DNA from: UBA7396 sp034676185
Lineage (GTDB): Bacteria > Patescibacteriota > Gracilibacteria > BD1-5 > UBA6164
Reading direction: 5' to 3'
NCBI GenBank assembly: GCA_034676185.1
Contig: JAUCCN010000013.1
Span: forward strand, 1-37,391
DNA length: 37,391 bases
Shown: positions 9,628 through 19,236 of the stretch, one piece after another
Numbering within the stretch: the first letter of the stretch is position 1
Layout: every line of letters begins with the position of its first letter
Notes under the pieces: model-generated
The model's input: only the letters and a program-made list of their open reading frames with translations
What the model was told of the DNA's origin: nothing
Databases searched by the model: none
Position numbers and translations under genes: made by a program

Positions 9628-10034
9628 TGAATTATTTAGGAATTGATTTATGAGATAAAAGGTGTGGACTTGCTTATACCAATGAAGGATTTATTTTTAC
9701 TCTTCCATATATTAAAAGAGTAGAGATTATTTCAAAATTAAAAAAAATTATTTGAGAAAAAAATATTTCAAAAATTATTGTTGGAATGCCATATGATTTG
9801 TATGGGATTGAGATAAAACAACAATATAAAACTCAAATATTTGTAGAAAAATTACAAAAAGAATTTCCTCATATTGAAATTATTATCATAGATGAACGAT
9901 TTACCACTTTTGAATCTTTACAGATTCTTTCAGAAATATGAGAGAAAAATATTGCAGAAAAAAAAGATAGCCTTTCAGCATACCTTATTTTAGAAACATA
10001 TTTAGAAAAAATCAAAATAAAAAACTCCAAATAG
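9627..10034 (+). CDS. ruvX: Putative pre-16S rRNA nuclease (YqgF/RuvX family)
   Basis: This RNase H-fold protein matures the 5' end of 16S rRNA. At 135 residues it has the normal family length. All core motifs are visible: GIDLGDKRCGLAYT at the start (catalytic Asp), IIVGMPYDLYG, IIDERFTTFES with the second acidic residue, and DSLSAYLILETYL with the last Asp. It is translationally coupled to rplI through a TAATG overlap. Its TAG stop lies inside the loop region of the following terminator, ending the nusA-rplI-ruvX unit. Confidence 0.94.
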
Positions 10035-10047
10035 GAGTTTTTTATTT
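10015..10047. terminator. Bidirectional terminator after ruvX
   Basis: A 14-bp perfect stem (AAATAAAAAACTCC against GGAGTTTTTTATTT) with a 5-nt loop serves ruvX on the plus strand and the convergent lipoprotein gene on the minus strand. Confidence 0.88.
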
Positions 10048-10055
10048 AAAATGAA

Positions 10056-10349
10056 TTATTCACTAACTCCTTCAACTGGAACGATTTCATCGTTACTTGG
10101 AGTTGGAGTAACTTCATTTTCAGGAGTAACTTCATTTTCAGGAGTAACTTGAACATCAATAGTTGGAGTTACAGGAGTAACTTCAACATCACTTCCTTCA
10201 ACTGGAACGATTTCATCGTTACCTGGAGTAACTTCAATATTTACTTCATTTTCAGGAGTAACTACATCAACTGTAGCTTCTTCTTTTCCACAAGAAACTA
10301 ATGTAAGCATAGCAATTAATGCTGATGCAACTAATAATTTTTTATTCAT
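10056..10349 (-). CDS. Small acidic repeat lipoprotein
   Basis: 97 residues beginning with a lipoprotein signal peptide; the lipobox is LVSC, with Cys20 as the lipid-modified residue. The mature part is extremely acidic and low in complexity, made of Thr, Pro, Glu, Val and Asn. TPENEV occurs repeatedly, and NDEIVPVEG occurs twice, 42 codons apart, in nearly identical DNA. There are no hydrophobic-core patterns, so the mature protein is probably disordered, like a spacer or brush on the cell surface. No family recognised. It contains no TGA codon, so it would read the same under the standard code. A candidate promoter lies at 10397-10423. Confidence 0.85.
   Translation of the reverse strand: MNKKLLVASALIAMLTLVSCGKEEATVDVVTPENEVNIEVTPGNDEIVPVEGSDVEVTPVTPTIDVQVTPENEVTPENEVTPTPSNDEIVPVEGVSE
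10071..10216 (-). repeat. Direct duplication inside the lipoprotein gene
   Basis: The run beginning ttcaactggaacgatttc occurs at 10071 and again at 10197 (offset 126 nt, in frame), with about 30 nearly identical bases. Shorter repeats of gtaacttcattttcagga lie nearby. This suggests growth by slippage. Confidence 0.75.
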
Positions 10350-10396
10350 TTTTTAAAATTTTATGAATTAAAATATAATAATAATTGGCAGTCGTG

Positions 10397-10423
10397 ATTA
10401 TAGAGAAAAATAAGAAATATCAA
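10397..10423 (-). promoter_or_regulatory. Possible promoter of the acidic lipoprotein gene
   Basis: Minus strand: TTGATA, 15-nt spacer, TATAAT; leader about 40 nt to the ATG at 10349. Confidence 0.4.
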
Positions 10424-10482
10424 TTTTTAGTATCTAGACAAAATTCATTTTTTATGTATTTGTATGAAAAAACTGCTTTTAC

Positions 10483-10513
10483 TTGACTTTAATAAGAATA
10501 AAAATAGTATAAT
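10483..10513 (+). promoter_or_regulatory. Possible promoter of the PRC-barrel/FecR pair
   Basis: TTGACT and TATAAT are separated by 19 nt. Transcription would start near 10520, just before the ATG at 10539. This argues against the in-frame upstream ATGs at 10464 and 10512. Confidence 0.45.
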
Positions 10514-10538
10514 GGCATTTATAAAGCTTTTTTGAATT

Positions 10539-11090
10539 ATGAATAAAAGTTTTTTGAGAGATTTTCAAGGTCAAAAAGTTCAAGATTGAGACCAGACTTT
10601 ACTATGATTGATTTCATGATTATTATTTGATAGAGATTATGAAACGGTTGTTTGATGTATTTATAAAAAATGATTTTTACAGTATGGATATTTTCTATTT
10701 GATAATATAAAAGAAAAAAAAGAAAATATTTTTATTGTATCAAAACGAAATCTTTCAGAAGAATTTTATGAAATTTATGGAAAAATAGTGAAAAATCAGC
10801 AGTGAGAAATGCTTGGCTATGTATGGGATATTGATTTTAATATAGTGAATAAATTACAATATATTTATATAGATAGGGGATATGATTTTTCTTTAAATGT
10901 GAAACATTTAGTTGAAAGAAAGATCATAAAAATTTCTAAAAAGGCTATCATATCATACGAAGATGAATACATACTTATTAATGATAAGGAAAGCTTAAAA
11001 GAAAATAAAAAAACACTTGAAAATATTAGAAAAGTTTTTATAAATATACCAAATCCAACTTATACTATTAATTTAAAAAAATATGAGTAG
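10539..11090 (+). CDS. PRC-barrel-like protein
   Basis: 183 residues without a signal peptide or membrane segment. The middle (residues about 90-150) reads EMLGYVWDIDFNIVNKLQYIYIDRG, then RKIIKISKKAIISYEDEYILIND. That alternation of short strands resembles a PRC-barrel, a small beta-barrel found in RimM and in many uncharacterised bacterial proteins; this is a pattern judgement only. The first 85 residues hold many TGA glycines and a LLFDRDYETVVG segment. I place the start at 10539 because a promoter-like -10 lies at 10508-10513. An in-frame ATG at 10464 would add 25 residues. The gene overlaps the next by 8 nt (ATGAGTAG), so the two products are probably made together. Confidence 0.75.
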
Positions 11091-12486
11091 AAAATTAGCA
11101 AATAATAAAAAAATCCTAAAAACTTTTAAGGATTATCTTGTACCTATAATTATTGTATTTATTATTTTAATATTTTTACTAAAATATATTTTTGGGGGAG
11201 ATAATACAAATATTACAAATATTCCAGATAATAATGCATCTCTGAATGTTACTCTTTCTTCTGCTCAAACAGAAGCATATGTTGAATATAATGGATGAAA
11301 TAGAACAAAAATTGATGGGGAAGTAACATTATATAAATCAGAAAAATTAAAAGTTGCTTCAGAATCAGTAAAAATATCTGATGATAGTATAAATTTACAT
11401 CTCAATAGACTCTGAGAACTTAAATATAATGAAGATGGAAGTTATACTTTATATTCATCAGATCTTTGGTGAGAAGTAAAAAAAGAGATAAATATCGAGA
11501 TGAAATATGCAACAGTAAAAGTGAATAATGGATGAGTATTTTCTCTTTCACAAAATGAAGTAGCAAGTACTGTGTATGTACTTTCAGGAACTTTAGAAGT
11601 AAAAAATTCAGCAGGAAATTCGACTATTTTACAAAAAGGTGAAAAACTTGTAATTATGAGGAATAATTCAAATGATAAAAATGCTGATTTGTCACTTTTA
11701 AAGGAATCGATAGATGATTATATTAAAAATGAAGATTGGTTTTTAAAAAATAACGGAAACTTTTTTCTTTCACAACCAGAACCATGACTTTCAAATACAG
11801 GAACGACTACATCTACAGGAAATGTAGCTACTCCTTCTGGAGGAAGTCAGTATTATATTACTTTTAATACTATTTTTGATGAAGCAGAAGTTTCATCTGA
11901 TAAAACAGATATTTCTTGAAACATTGTTGATGACAGAGTAATTACAGTAAATATAAATGGGAAAAATGCTGATATTGATGCTCAAAATAAAACTTTTATT
12001 CTGAAAGAAGCAAATACAAGTGCAAGAGTAAATGATATTGTTTATAAACTATATGATACTAATTCTACTTTACTTTATAAATGAATTTTAACTCTTCATA
12101 ATTCAAAATGAACTTCATGAGGAAATAATTCTTCTCAATGAGGTGGGCTAGCTCAAGTTCAAAATTATCCTATTGCGACTTCACCACTCTATCAAATTAT
12201 TACTCCAAAACAAAACCCTTATACGACTACAGAAAATGTAGTAAGAATTGAAGGAACTATTCCTGCAAGAACAGTAAGTAAAATAGTTATTAATGATTTT
12301 CAATTACAAAAATTTGTTGCAAATTCAACATATTGGCAATATTTTGCAAATAGTGAATTTGGAAATTTAAAACCTTGAGTAAATATTTATAAAATCCAAT
12401 TTTATGGAACAGGTGATAGCATTGTATATGAAACAAATTTTACTATTATTAAAGAAGAAGTAAAAAATGAAACAGTAAGTGAATAA
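11083..12486 (+). CDS. Membrane-anchored FecR-like surface protein
   Basis: 467 residues. A short basic cytoplasmic end is followed by one membrane segment (residues about 19-38, IIIVFIILIFLLKYIF) and a long extracytoplasmic part. Residues about 65-200 look like a FecR-type beta domain: ATVKVNNGGVFSLSQNEV, then VYVLSGTLEVKNSAGNSTILQKGEKL. A Ser/Thr/Gly linker follows (about 230-265), then two further beta-rich, possibly Ig-like, segments (about 265-350 and 385-460). It resembles surface proteins that carry FecR folds outside iron signalling. No sigma-factor gene is nearby. It is co-transcribed with the overlapping PRC-like gene and ends at a very strong terminator. Confidence 0.8.
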
Positions 12487-12532
12487 TTTCAATAAAAAAG
12501 CAGAGTTTAGACTCTGCTTTTTTATTGAAATT
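12485..12532 (+). terminator. Strong terminator after the FecR-like gene
   Basis: A 22-bp perfect inverted repeat (12485-12506 against 12511-12532, core AAAAAAGCAGAGT/ACTCTGCTTTTTT) with a 4-nt loop TTAG. Its first bases fall in the stop codon. Confidence 0.9.
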
Positions 12533-12538
12533 ATATTT

Positions 12539-12661
12539 TTAATCTTTGCAATTTAAGTTATCTTGAAATAGTAAAGTTTTATTTGCATTTGAATAAGAAT
12601 AATTATAACTTCTCCAGTTTTTATTTGCAACTTCTACTTTTTCTAATAAATAACAAGGGGC
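12539..12661 (-). pseudogene. Possible 3' remnant of a lost gene
   Basis: Reading the minus strand towards 12539 gives about 40 codons ending in TAA with protein-like composition (LLEKVEVANKNWRSYNYSY, then SNANKTLLFQDNLNCKD). No start codon or upstream coding part is present. The frame is cut where the inverted repeat at 12656-12703 begins, and a TAA lies inside that repeat's loop region. It could be the tail of a deleted gene or chance. Together with the terminator and inverted repeat this accounts for most of the 315-nt gap 12487-12801; the rest (12704-12801) holds nothing I recognise. Confidence 0.3.
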
Positions 12662-12703
12662 TAGAGTAGTTGATTTTTATTTTAGTCAACTACTCTAACC
12701 CCT
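12656..12703. repeat. 18-bp inverted repeat with 12-nt loop
   Basis: AGGGGCTAGAGTAGTTGA (12656-12673) is the reverse complement of 12686-12703 apart from one C/T difference, which is a G-U pair in one RNA orientation. It is GC-richer than its surroundings and is not followed by a T-run on either strand, so it does not look like an intrinsic terminator. Its origin is unknown. Confidence 0.85.
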
Positions 12704-12801
12704 ACTTTAATAAGGTTAAATAGTATATTTTATTTATAATAAAGTCTTGTTTTTTCTTATATTAAGCCATTTTTAAAAAGTACTTTGAAAAAGATGTTTT
12801 T

Positions 12802-14361
12802 CTACTCTTCAACACTTTTTATTATTTCCTTAAATCTAAAATATTCTGTAATTCTTAATCCAGTAAATTTTCCGATAAAAAAGTTGATAGGGATAAGTAA
12901 AAGTATAAGTTCTGGATAAGAAAGTAAGATAACTTTTATTGCATTTATATTTAAGATTACATAACAAAATAAACCAATTAAGAGAGTATAGAAAAAACTT
13001 TCTTTATATTCAAGTAAATCTTTTGAGGTAATGATACTAATCATTTTTTCACTTAAAAGTATGAAAATAATAAAATATAATATGTCTGATATATTGAGAG
13101 ATACCAAATTGAGAGCATATCATATATTCATAAAAGCTATAAATGAAATCATATTTATTGATATCAAAAATACCATTCTTGGAGCATATAAAAGATTATA
13201 TCTTTCTGTTATTAATGATAAAAGAATATTTATGATTACAAAAAATAATATAAAAAACAAACTTAAAAATACTCATAATTTCAAAAAAAGTAAACTGACA
13301 AATAAAGGAATCACAATTCAGATAGGAGAAAGTCCTATAAAATGTTTAAAAATAATAATAATAGTAAGTATAATAGGAATAACAAGAAAAATATAAATAC
13401 TCGTAGTAGAATATCCTATATTGGAAAGATTATTGATAAATTTTGAGATGAAATAAATATTTTTTACATCATTTTGAGCCAAATTTATATCTAAAAAATC
13501 ATGTTGATTCGTTTGTAATTCTTGTATTAAGTCTGTGATTTGATTTTGTTTTAAAATAAGGTATTTTGAATTTTCCCCTAAAAGAATAATTTTATTAATC
13601 CAGTTTTTATTTGCTAAAAAATTTCTTAAATAACTTCATAAAATATTTAAATTATATGGAGAAATTCAAACAATGTTATATTTTTCAAAAGATTGACTGT
13701 TGGAAAGATCTTTGTTGATATTTGAAAGAATATTAAATACAAAATCTCTTGATCCCCAAATAATGATAAAGTCAGACTTAAATCCTTCCGTTAATTTATA
13801 GTCTTTGATACTATTTATAATACTGGCTATTTCAATATCTGTTTTATTTAAAGGGCCTATAGGTGATATAAATACTCCATCTCTTTTTGAAAAATCAATG
13901 TAATTATTTATATCACTTGCTAATGCTTCATCTGAATATATAAGCAAAAAACTTTTTTCATATACTAAAAGAGGATAAGTATGAGTAAATAATATCTTTT
14001 TCTCTTGAGTTTCTTCTTCATTTATAAATATTTCATAAATATTGAGTTCTAATTCTTTTAATCATTTTTCGTTAAAAGTTCTGGTAAATATAGCTCAACT
14101 TTGACTCGAAGCTCATTTTAAATCCCATTCAAAAAGAAATGATTTATCTCTATATGTATTTTGTAATTTTTCTTGTACACTAGTAAGATTTATAATATAT
14201 TCACTGTTTATGGTTATTTGTGGAACTATAAGTGGAGATATTTCATCTGTAAGATCAAGAGTAGATGAAAGAGAATCTTTCATCATTTCATGAGGTGCTT
14301 CAGTTGCAAAAGAAGTTTGTCAGAGTATAAAAAATGCGAGGAATAAAAGTATTTTTTTCAT
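12802..14361 (-). CDS. Signal peptide, PKD-like domain and seven-TM membrane protein
   Basis: 519 residues. The signal peptide is MKKILLFLAFFILGQTSFA. A PKD/Ig-like domain at about 45-115 has SFLFEWDLKG and FTRTFNEKGLKELELNIYEI, matching the usual DWDFGDG...HTF..PGTYTVTL pattern. A second extracytoplasmic domain lies at about 125-290 (FIIIWGSRDFVFNILSNI, KIILLGENSKYLIL). Seven hydrophobic helices fill about 315-500. The 7TM end resembles the family of 7-TM domains attached to periplasmic domains (7TM transglutaminase-like type), but I see no transglutaminase. It starts 1 nt after the stop of the sugar transferase gene, so they form one operon, pointing to envelope or glycan work. The function is unknown. 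Confidence 0.8.
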
Positions 14362-14362
14362 A

Positions 14363-15832
14363 TTATTTTCTGTTAAGAATTATTCAAAAAGTTTTAAAAA
14401 ATATTTTTACATCTAAGAGAAAACTCCAATTTTCTATGTAAAATATATCGAGATTTACCTCATCTTCAAAAGTATTTTTCTCTCTTCCATTTACTTGTGC
14501 AAGTCCTGTGATACCAGGTTTTATAGTAAGAACTCTTTTTTGAGAGAGGAGATATTTTTCCACTTCTCTTGGTTGGTGTGGTCTTGGTCATACGAGACTC
14601 ATATTTCCTAAAAATACATTAAAAAGTTGTGGAAGTTCATCAATTGAATATTTTTCTATAAATTTTCAAATTCGTGTTTTTCTTGGATCATCTTTTATTT
14701 TGTAGAGTGGGCCGTGTCTTGATGATTTTTCTGCAATGAGTTTTTTCTCAAATGTAAGTGCTTCATCCTCACTACTTTTTACACCATAACTTTCTTTTAT
14801 ACAATATTTCCATTTGAGATATCTAAATTTATAGAGATTAAATTTTTTCCCATTTTGTCAGACTCTCAGATTTTTATAAATAATTGGTCCATCTTTATCT
14901 TCGAGTTTTATTAAAATACCTATAAAAATAAACAATGGGAATAGAAAAATAAGTCAAACTATACTAAAAACTATATCAATAATTCTTTTTATGACTCTTC
15001 ACCAAGCTCAAAGAGAAGTATTTTTTATTTCAATAACAGGAATTTTATTTAAAAGAGAAACAGTAGTATTTGTTTTAGTAACATCAAATCCATTGGTGAT
15101 ATATCTATATCTGACTCCATAAATTCTGGAAAAATCCCAAATACTATATAACTCGTCATTGTTAAAATCACTATCAATATATAAAATCTCATCAATATTA
15201 TCTTTTTCTAATATTTCTAAAATATGATTGGTATTTCAAAGATATTTTAATTTTGAAGGAACTTTATTTTTATTTATGTATCAAAGTATTTCATAAATAT
15301 TTGCTTGGGTAATATCATTTATAATATCTTTAAGAGTTTTTTCTGACTGATGAGTAACAATAAGAATTTTTCTTTTTGGAATAAATCATATATCAAGCAA
15401 GAAATTTTGAACTTTATTGAGTATAATTCTTTGTGTAATAATTCAAAGCATTCCTATAATAGTAGTGAATAATATTACAAGTCTTGGGATTTCAACATTA
15501 TAAAACACTCATTTTCAAAAGTATACAAATACAGAGAAAAATAAAAAGAAATAAATACTATAAAGTACAATATCAAAAGTTTCTTTCAGTTTTGATGAAG
15601 TAATGGTGAGAGAATACAAACCATGAATGGAGAAAATAATTAAATACAAAAAAGCTCAAAAAAGAGCAAATGGAAGGAGATATTCATTATGAATAATTTG
15701 TATTGGTAGAGTAACTCCAGGAACAAAGTCGTTGATTTCTCTTACATCTCTTGCTAAAAAAAAGCTACAAAAAATAACAGCAAAATCAAGAGGAAGTTTG
15801 AGAAGAGAAAAAATTATTTCATGTTTTTTCAT
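14363..15832 (-). CDS. Polyprenyl-phosphate sugar phosphotransferase (WbaP/WcaJ type)
   Basis: 489 residues. This enzyme class moves a sugar-1-phosphate from a nucleotide sugar to undecaprenyl phosphate at the inner membrane, the first step in making a surface polysaccharide or glycan. Four N-terminal membrane helices (about 10-150) and a Rossmann-like CoA-binding-type domain (about 160-280) precede a further helix (about 300-325) and the catalytic domain. Hallmarks are FKRIIDIV-like (IKRIIDIVFS), KFRYLK, SIDELPQLFNVFLGNMSLVG followed by PRPHQPREVEKY, and KPGITGLAQVNGR. These make the family firm; the sugar is not predictable. No other glycosyltransferase lies in the window. The start at 15832 gives MKKHEIIF; the gene is upstream of, and coupled to, the 7TM gene. 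Confidence 0.94.
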
Positions 15833-15985
15833 AATATTTGCATCTATTTAGAATATTAGAATTTTCTTTTTCTTTTTGAAAAATACCAAGTTCTTTTCCA
15901 TTTTATGTAATTTTTTATTATTGCAAAAATATTTTATATGAATAATAAAGAAAGGCGAAAAGAAGAAAAAATATTTTTCTTCAGC

Positions 15986-16013
15986 TTGAATTTTGTTTTA
16001 TTTTCTATACAAT
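15986..16013 (+). promoter_or_regulatory. Possible promoter of the ABC ATPase gene
   Basis: TTGAAT, 16-nt spacer, TACAAT, with a leader of about 25 nt. The divergent gap 15833-16042 also holds an A/T-rich near-palindrome (GAAGAAAAAATATTTTTCTTC, 15962-15982) of unknown role. Confidence 0.42.
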
Positions 16014-16042
16014 GAGAAAAATATTTTTTAATCATTTTAATT

Positions 16043-16759
16043 ATGTCAAAAAAGATTTTAGAAGTAAAAGAAATTGTAAAAGATCTTTCAGGAGTAGAAG
16101 TATTACATAAAGTGAGTTTTGAGGTATTGGAAGGACAAATTTATGGATTTTTATGACCAAATGGAGCTGGGAAAACCACCACTATGAAATGTATTATGTG
16201 ACTGATTACTCCAGAAAGTTGAGAAATATCTCTTTTATGAGATACGACTCTTTCTATAAAAACAAAATCTCAAATTGGATTTATGCCAGAAAATACCTAT
16301 CTTTATAAACATCTTACTGGAAGAGAATTCTTAAGATTTAATGGAAAATTTTTTTGACTTGAGTGAGAAAAATTAGAGAAAAAAATTGATGAACTTCTTG
16401 TACAAGTTGGACTTCAAGAGGCTGGAGATAAATTTTTACACGAATATAGTAAAGGGATGCTTCAAAGAGTAGGTCTCGCTCAATCAATTATTAATAATCC
16501 AAAAATTTTATTTTTAGATGAGCCAATGAGTTGACTGGACCCAATAGGAAGAAAAATGGTAAAAGATCTCCTTGTAGAACTCAAAAAACAAGGGACAACT
16601 ATATTTTTTAATACCCATATTTTAGCAGATGTTGAGAGTATTTGTGATACATTTAGTATTATTCATAAGGGAAATATTATTGTTCAAAATAAACAAATAC
16701 AAGGTCTTGAAAAACCTTTAGAAGATTTTTTTATTGAAGAAATTGAAAAAAATAATTAG
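16043..16759 (+). CDS. ABC transporter ATP-binding protein (ABC-2 type)
   Basis: 238 residues, one nucleotide-binding domain. Walker A is GPNGAGKTT (residues 38-46). The Q-loop region is IGFMPENTYLY, the signature is YSKGMLQRVGLAQ in place of the canonical LSGGQ, and Walker B is ILFLDEPMSGLDP, with the switch His in FFNTHIL. The YSKGM signature and DEPMSGLDP form are typical of ATPases working with ABC-2 permeases that export drugs, lipids or glycans. No permease gene lies next to it: the neighbours are the divergent sugar transferase and dnaJ. It may act with a permease encoded elsewhere. Signature and Walker B glycines are partly TGA-encoded. Confidence 0.93.
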
Positions 16760-16778
16760 TATACAAAAGAAAAAAAGT

Positions 16779-16805
16779 TTGAAAAATCTCAATTTTTTAT
16801 ATAAT
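16779..16805 (+). promoter_or_regulatory. Possible promoter upstream of the structured RNA and dnaJ
   Basis: TTGAAA, 15-nt spacer, TATAAT; transcription would start near 16812, at the base of the stem at 16813-16867. Confidence 0.42.
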
Positions 16806-16811
16806 GGTTTG

Positions 16812-16867
16812 TAAGGCATACATTGGCTCGTGGGTTCTCTCCTTTTACCTGCAGTTAATGTATGTCT
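16812..16867 (+). ncRNA. Candidate structured RNA or dnaJ leader
   Basis: This is a GC-richer island in an AT-rich gap. AGGCATACATT (about 16814-16824) pairs with AATGTATGTCT (about 16857-16867) over 11 positions including one G-U. Inside, GTGGGT pairs with ACCTGC through Watson-Crick and G-U pairs, with a pyrimidine-rich loop (TCTCTCCTTTT). It follows a promoter-like sequence. I cannot match it to any known riboswitch, SRP RNA, 6S RNA or tRNA. It could be a small RNA or the 5' leader of the dnaJ transcript. Confidence 0.35.
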
Positions 16868-16869
16868 TT

Positions 16870-16937
16870 AATAATGAAAAAAATCAATAATTAATTATAA
16901 AGAGTTAATAATGAAATAAAAAAAGTCATTATTGATT
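16870..16937 (+). other. Alternative A/T-rich hairpins before dnaJ
   Basis: AATCAATAAT (16882-16891) can pair with ATTATTGATT (16928-16937). The direct repeats AATAATGA (16870-16877 and 16907-16914) can each pair with TCATTATT (16926-16933). These pairings exclude one another because they share the right arm. No CIRCE-like operator (TTAGCACTC...) is present. Confidence 0.3.
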
Positions 16938-16957
16938 GTTATTATTAATTATAAATT

Positions 16958-18049
16958 ATGAAAGAATATTATAGTATACTTGGATTATCAAAAACAGCAA
17001 GTGAAGACGAAATAAAAAAAGCATATAGAAAATTAGCTATGCAACATCATCCTGATAGAGGAGGAGATGCAGAAAAATTTAAAGAAATCAATGAAGCATA
17101 TGCAGTTTTATCAGATGCTACAAAAAAGAGAGAGTACGATACTTATGGAAGTGTAGGAGGATGAAATCCATTTGGAAGTGGAGGTTTTTCATCATGATTT
17201 GATGTCGATTTATGAGATATTTTTGAACAATTTTTTAGTGGAGGAAGAACAAGTTCTGGAAGAAGAAAAAAAGCAACTACTTTTGCTTGAGAAGATATTG
17301 AAACACTCATCAGTATAGATTTAAAAACTTCTATTGTTTGATGAAAAACAAAATTAAAATACCAAAGATATGTAGTTTGTTCTGACTGTCATGGTGCTGG
17401 AGGAGAATGAAAAACTATTTGTCCTGATTGTCATGGAAGTGGGTATGTAAAATATAGACAACAAACTATGTTTGGGACTATTGAACATACTGGAACCTGT
17501 GAAAAATGTTCAGGGGCTGGAGAAGTAATGGAAAAAGTTTGTGGAACTTGTGGATGACAAAAAAGAGTAAAAAAGGAAGTTGAGCTTGATATTGATATTC
17601 CAGCTGGAATTGATGATGCTATGATAATTCGTATAAATGGAGAATGAAATGAATGAATTTGAGAAGCTTCAGGAGATCTATATGTAAAATTTAAAGTGAA
17701 TACTATTGAAAAAAATTTGAGAAGAAAATGAGTTGATCTTTATCTTGATTTAGAAATAGATGTAGTAGAAGCTATTTTAGGAACAACCAAGGAAATAAAT
17801 ATTCCTATTATTGGAAAGAGAAATATTGTAATTGATGCGGGAACTCAAGTAGGAACAGTAATAAAAGTCAATGCAGATGGAGTAAAATATATTGATAAAG
17901 ATAAAAAATGAGATTTGTTTGTAAATATTCTTATAAAAATTCCAAAAAAACTCTCTGAAATTGAAAGAGAATGTTTTGAAAAAATTGCCAAAGAAAAAAA
18001 ACTCAATGTTCATAATAAAAAATGAATTTTTGAAAAAATATTTGGATAA
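16958..18049 (+). CDS. dnaJ: Chaperone protein DnaJ
   Basis: DnaJ is the Hsp40 co-chaperone that delivers unfolded proteins to DnaK and stimulates its ATPase. The 363 residues show the J-domain with HPD at 31-33, a Gly/Phe/Ser-rich region (about 65-105), and four zinc-binding CxxC pairs at 141/144, 155/158, 181/184 and 195/198. The C-terminal substrate-binding domains follow (DIDIPAGIDDAMIIRINGEG). A type I DnaJ is complete. Many glycines of the G/F region and of the CxxCxGxG motifs are TGA-encoded. No grpE or dnaK is adjacent, so it is a stand-alone gene. The ATG context is AATTATAAATTATG, without a Shine-Dalgarno sequence. A strong terminator follows directly. Confidence 0.97.
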
Positions 18050-18081
18050 CAAAAAAATCCTCGAATGAGGATTTTTTTGTT
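18048..18081 (+). terminator. Terminator after dnaJ
   Basis: A 15-bp perfect stem (AACAAAAAAATCCTC against GAGGATTTTTTTGTT) with loop GAAT; it overlaps the dnaJ stop codon. Confidence 0.9.
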
Positions 18082-18086
18082 TCTAT

Positions 18087-18114
18087 TTGCAAAACAGAGA
18101 ACAATATATATTAT
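18087..18114 (+). promoter_or_regulatory. Possible promoter of the PLD lipoprotein gene
   Basis: TTGCAA, 16-nt spacer, TATTAT, directly after the dnaJ terminator, with a leader of about 25 nt. Confidence 0.4.
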
Positions 18115-18144
18115 ATATAGTGTATATTTTAATAACAATTTTGT

Positions 18145-19164
18145 ATGAAAAAAATATTTCTTTTCGTATGTTTATTTCTTTTTTCTTGTCAAAATGAATA
18201 TGTAGAATTTCATCAAAATAAAGAGAAACAAATTCAATTACAAACTCAAATAAATGATTTTTCATTTGAACAAATACAATATCTATCGGGAATTACACTT
18301 AAAAATACACCGGATTTAAAACTTTTGGATGATATAACTACAAAAATTGAAAATGCAAATTCAAGAGTGTATGTAGAAGTATATATTTTTACTGAAAAAA
18401 GAATGAAAAAATCACTTATAGATGCAAAAAAAAGATGAGTAGAAGTGAAAGTTATTTTAGAAAAAAATATTTATCTTGCAGGAAATCTCAATAAAGATAC
18501 TTTTAAAGATTTACAAACAGCTTGAGTGGAAGTTGTATATTCAAATCCAGAAAATTATGCACTCAATCATACAAAAATGATGATTATTGATGATGAAGTT
18601 GTGCTGTCAACAGGGAATTACTCATATTCTACATTCAAATACAATAGAGAATTCTTTATATTTTTTAAAAATAATGAGATACTTTGAGTTTTTTTAGAAA
18701 TATTTGAAAATGATTTCAAAGGAAATAAAAAAAATATCTATCATTCAAATTTAGTATTAAGTCCATTTTCTTCCAGAAAAAAATTAGAATATATTTTAAA
18801 GAATGCTTGAAAATCTATCCATATTTATGCCCATAATTTTTCTGATGAAGCTATTATGAGCATACTTTTTGAACAACAAAAAAATGGAATTGATGTAAAA
18901 ATGATTTTTCCTGATTTAAAAAAAGTTGCATCCAATCAGGATGAAATAGAAATATTAAAAGAAAAAGATATAAAAATTCAAATAGTTGATAAACCTGAAA
19001 TTCATGCAAAAGCTATTCTTGTAGATGATTTATATCTTTATATCGGAAGTATAAATTTTTCTTCTTACAGTATTGATAAAAATAGAGAAATATGAATTTT
19101 AATTAAAAATGAAGATATTATAAAGCAATTTAGGAGTATTTTTAGTGATGATTTTCAAAAATAA
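18145..19164 (+). CDS. Phospholipase D-superfamily lipoprotein
   Basis: 339 residues. The signal peptide MKKIFLFVCLFLF is followed by the lipobox FLFSC (Cys15), so the protein is probably lipid-anchored outside the membrane. Two HKD half-sites are present: NHTKMMIIDDE (H142, K144) followed by TGNYS, and IHAKAILVDD (H287, K289) followed by GSINFSS. The two-fold repeated PLD fold is thus complete. Members cut phosphodiester bonds in phospholipids or nucleic acids; the closest general type is PLD nuclease/cardiolipin synthase-like. Being surface-exposed and a hydrolase, it could act on host or prey material, but this is inference. It lies 72 nt upstream of the large unknown gene. Confidence 0.92.
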
Positions 19165-19236
19165 TCAATAGATTTTTGTTTTACATAATCATTTTTTTCA
19201 GTATTATTATTTTAGATTTATTTTTTAAAAGTAATT

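Noticed and set aside
16806..16957. CIRCE heat-shock operator or a tRNA upstream of dnaJ
   Set aside because: No TTAGCACTC inverted repeat; GGTTC-like bases occur but no cloverleaf or anticodon arm can be drawn.
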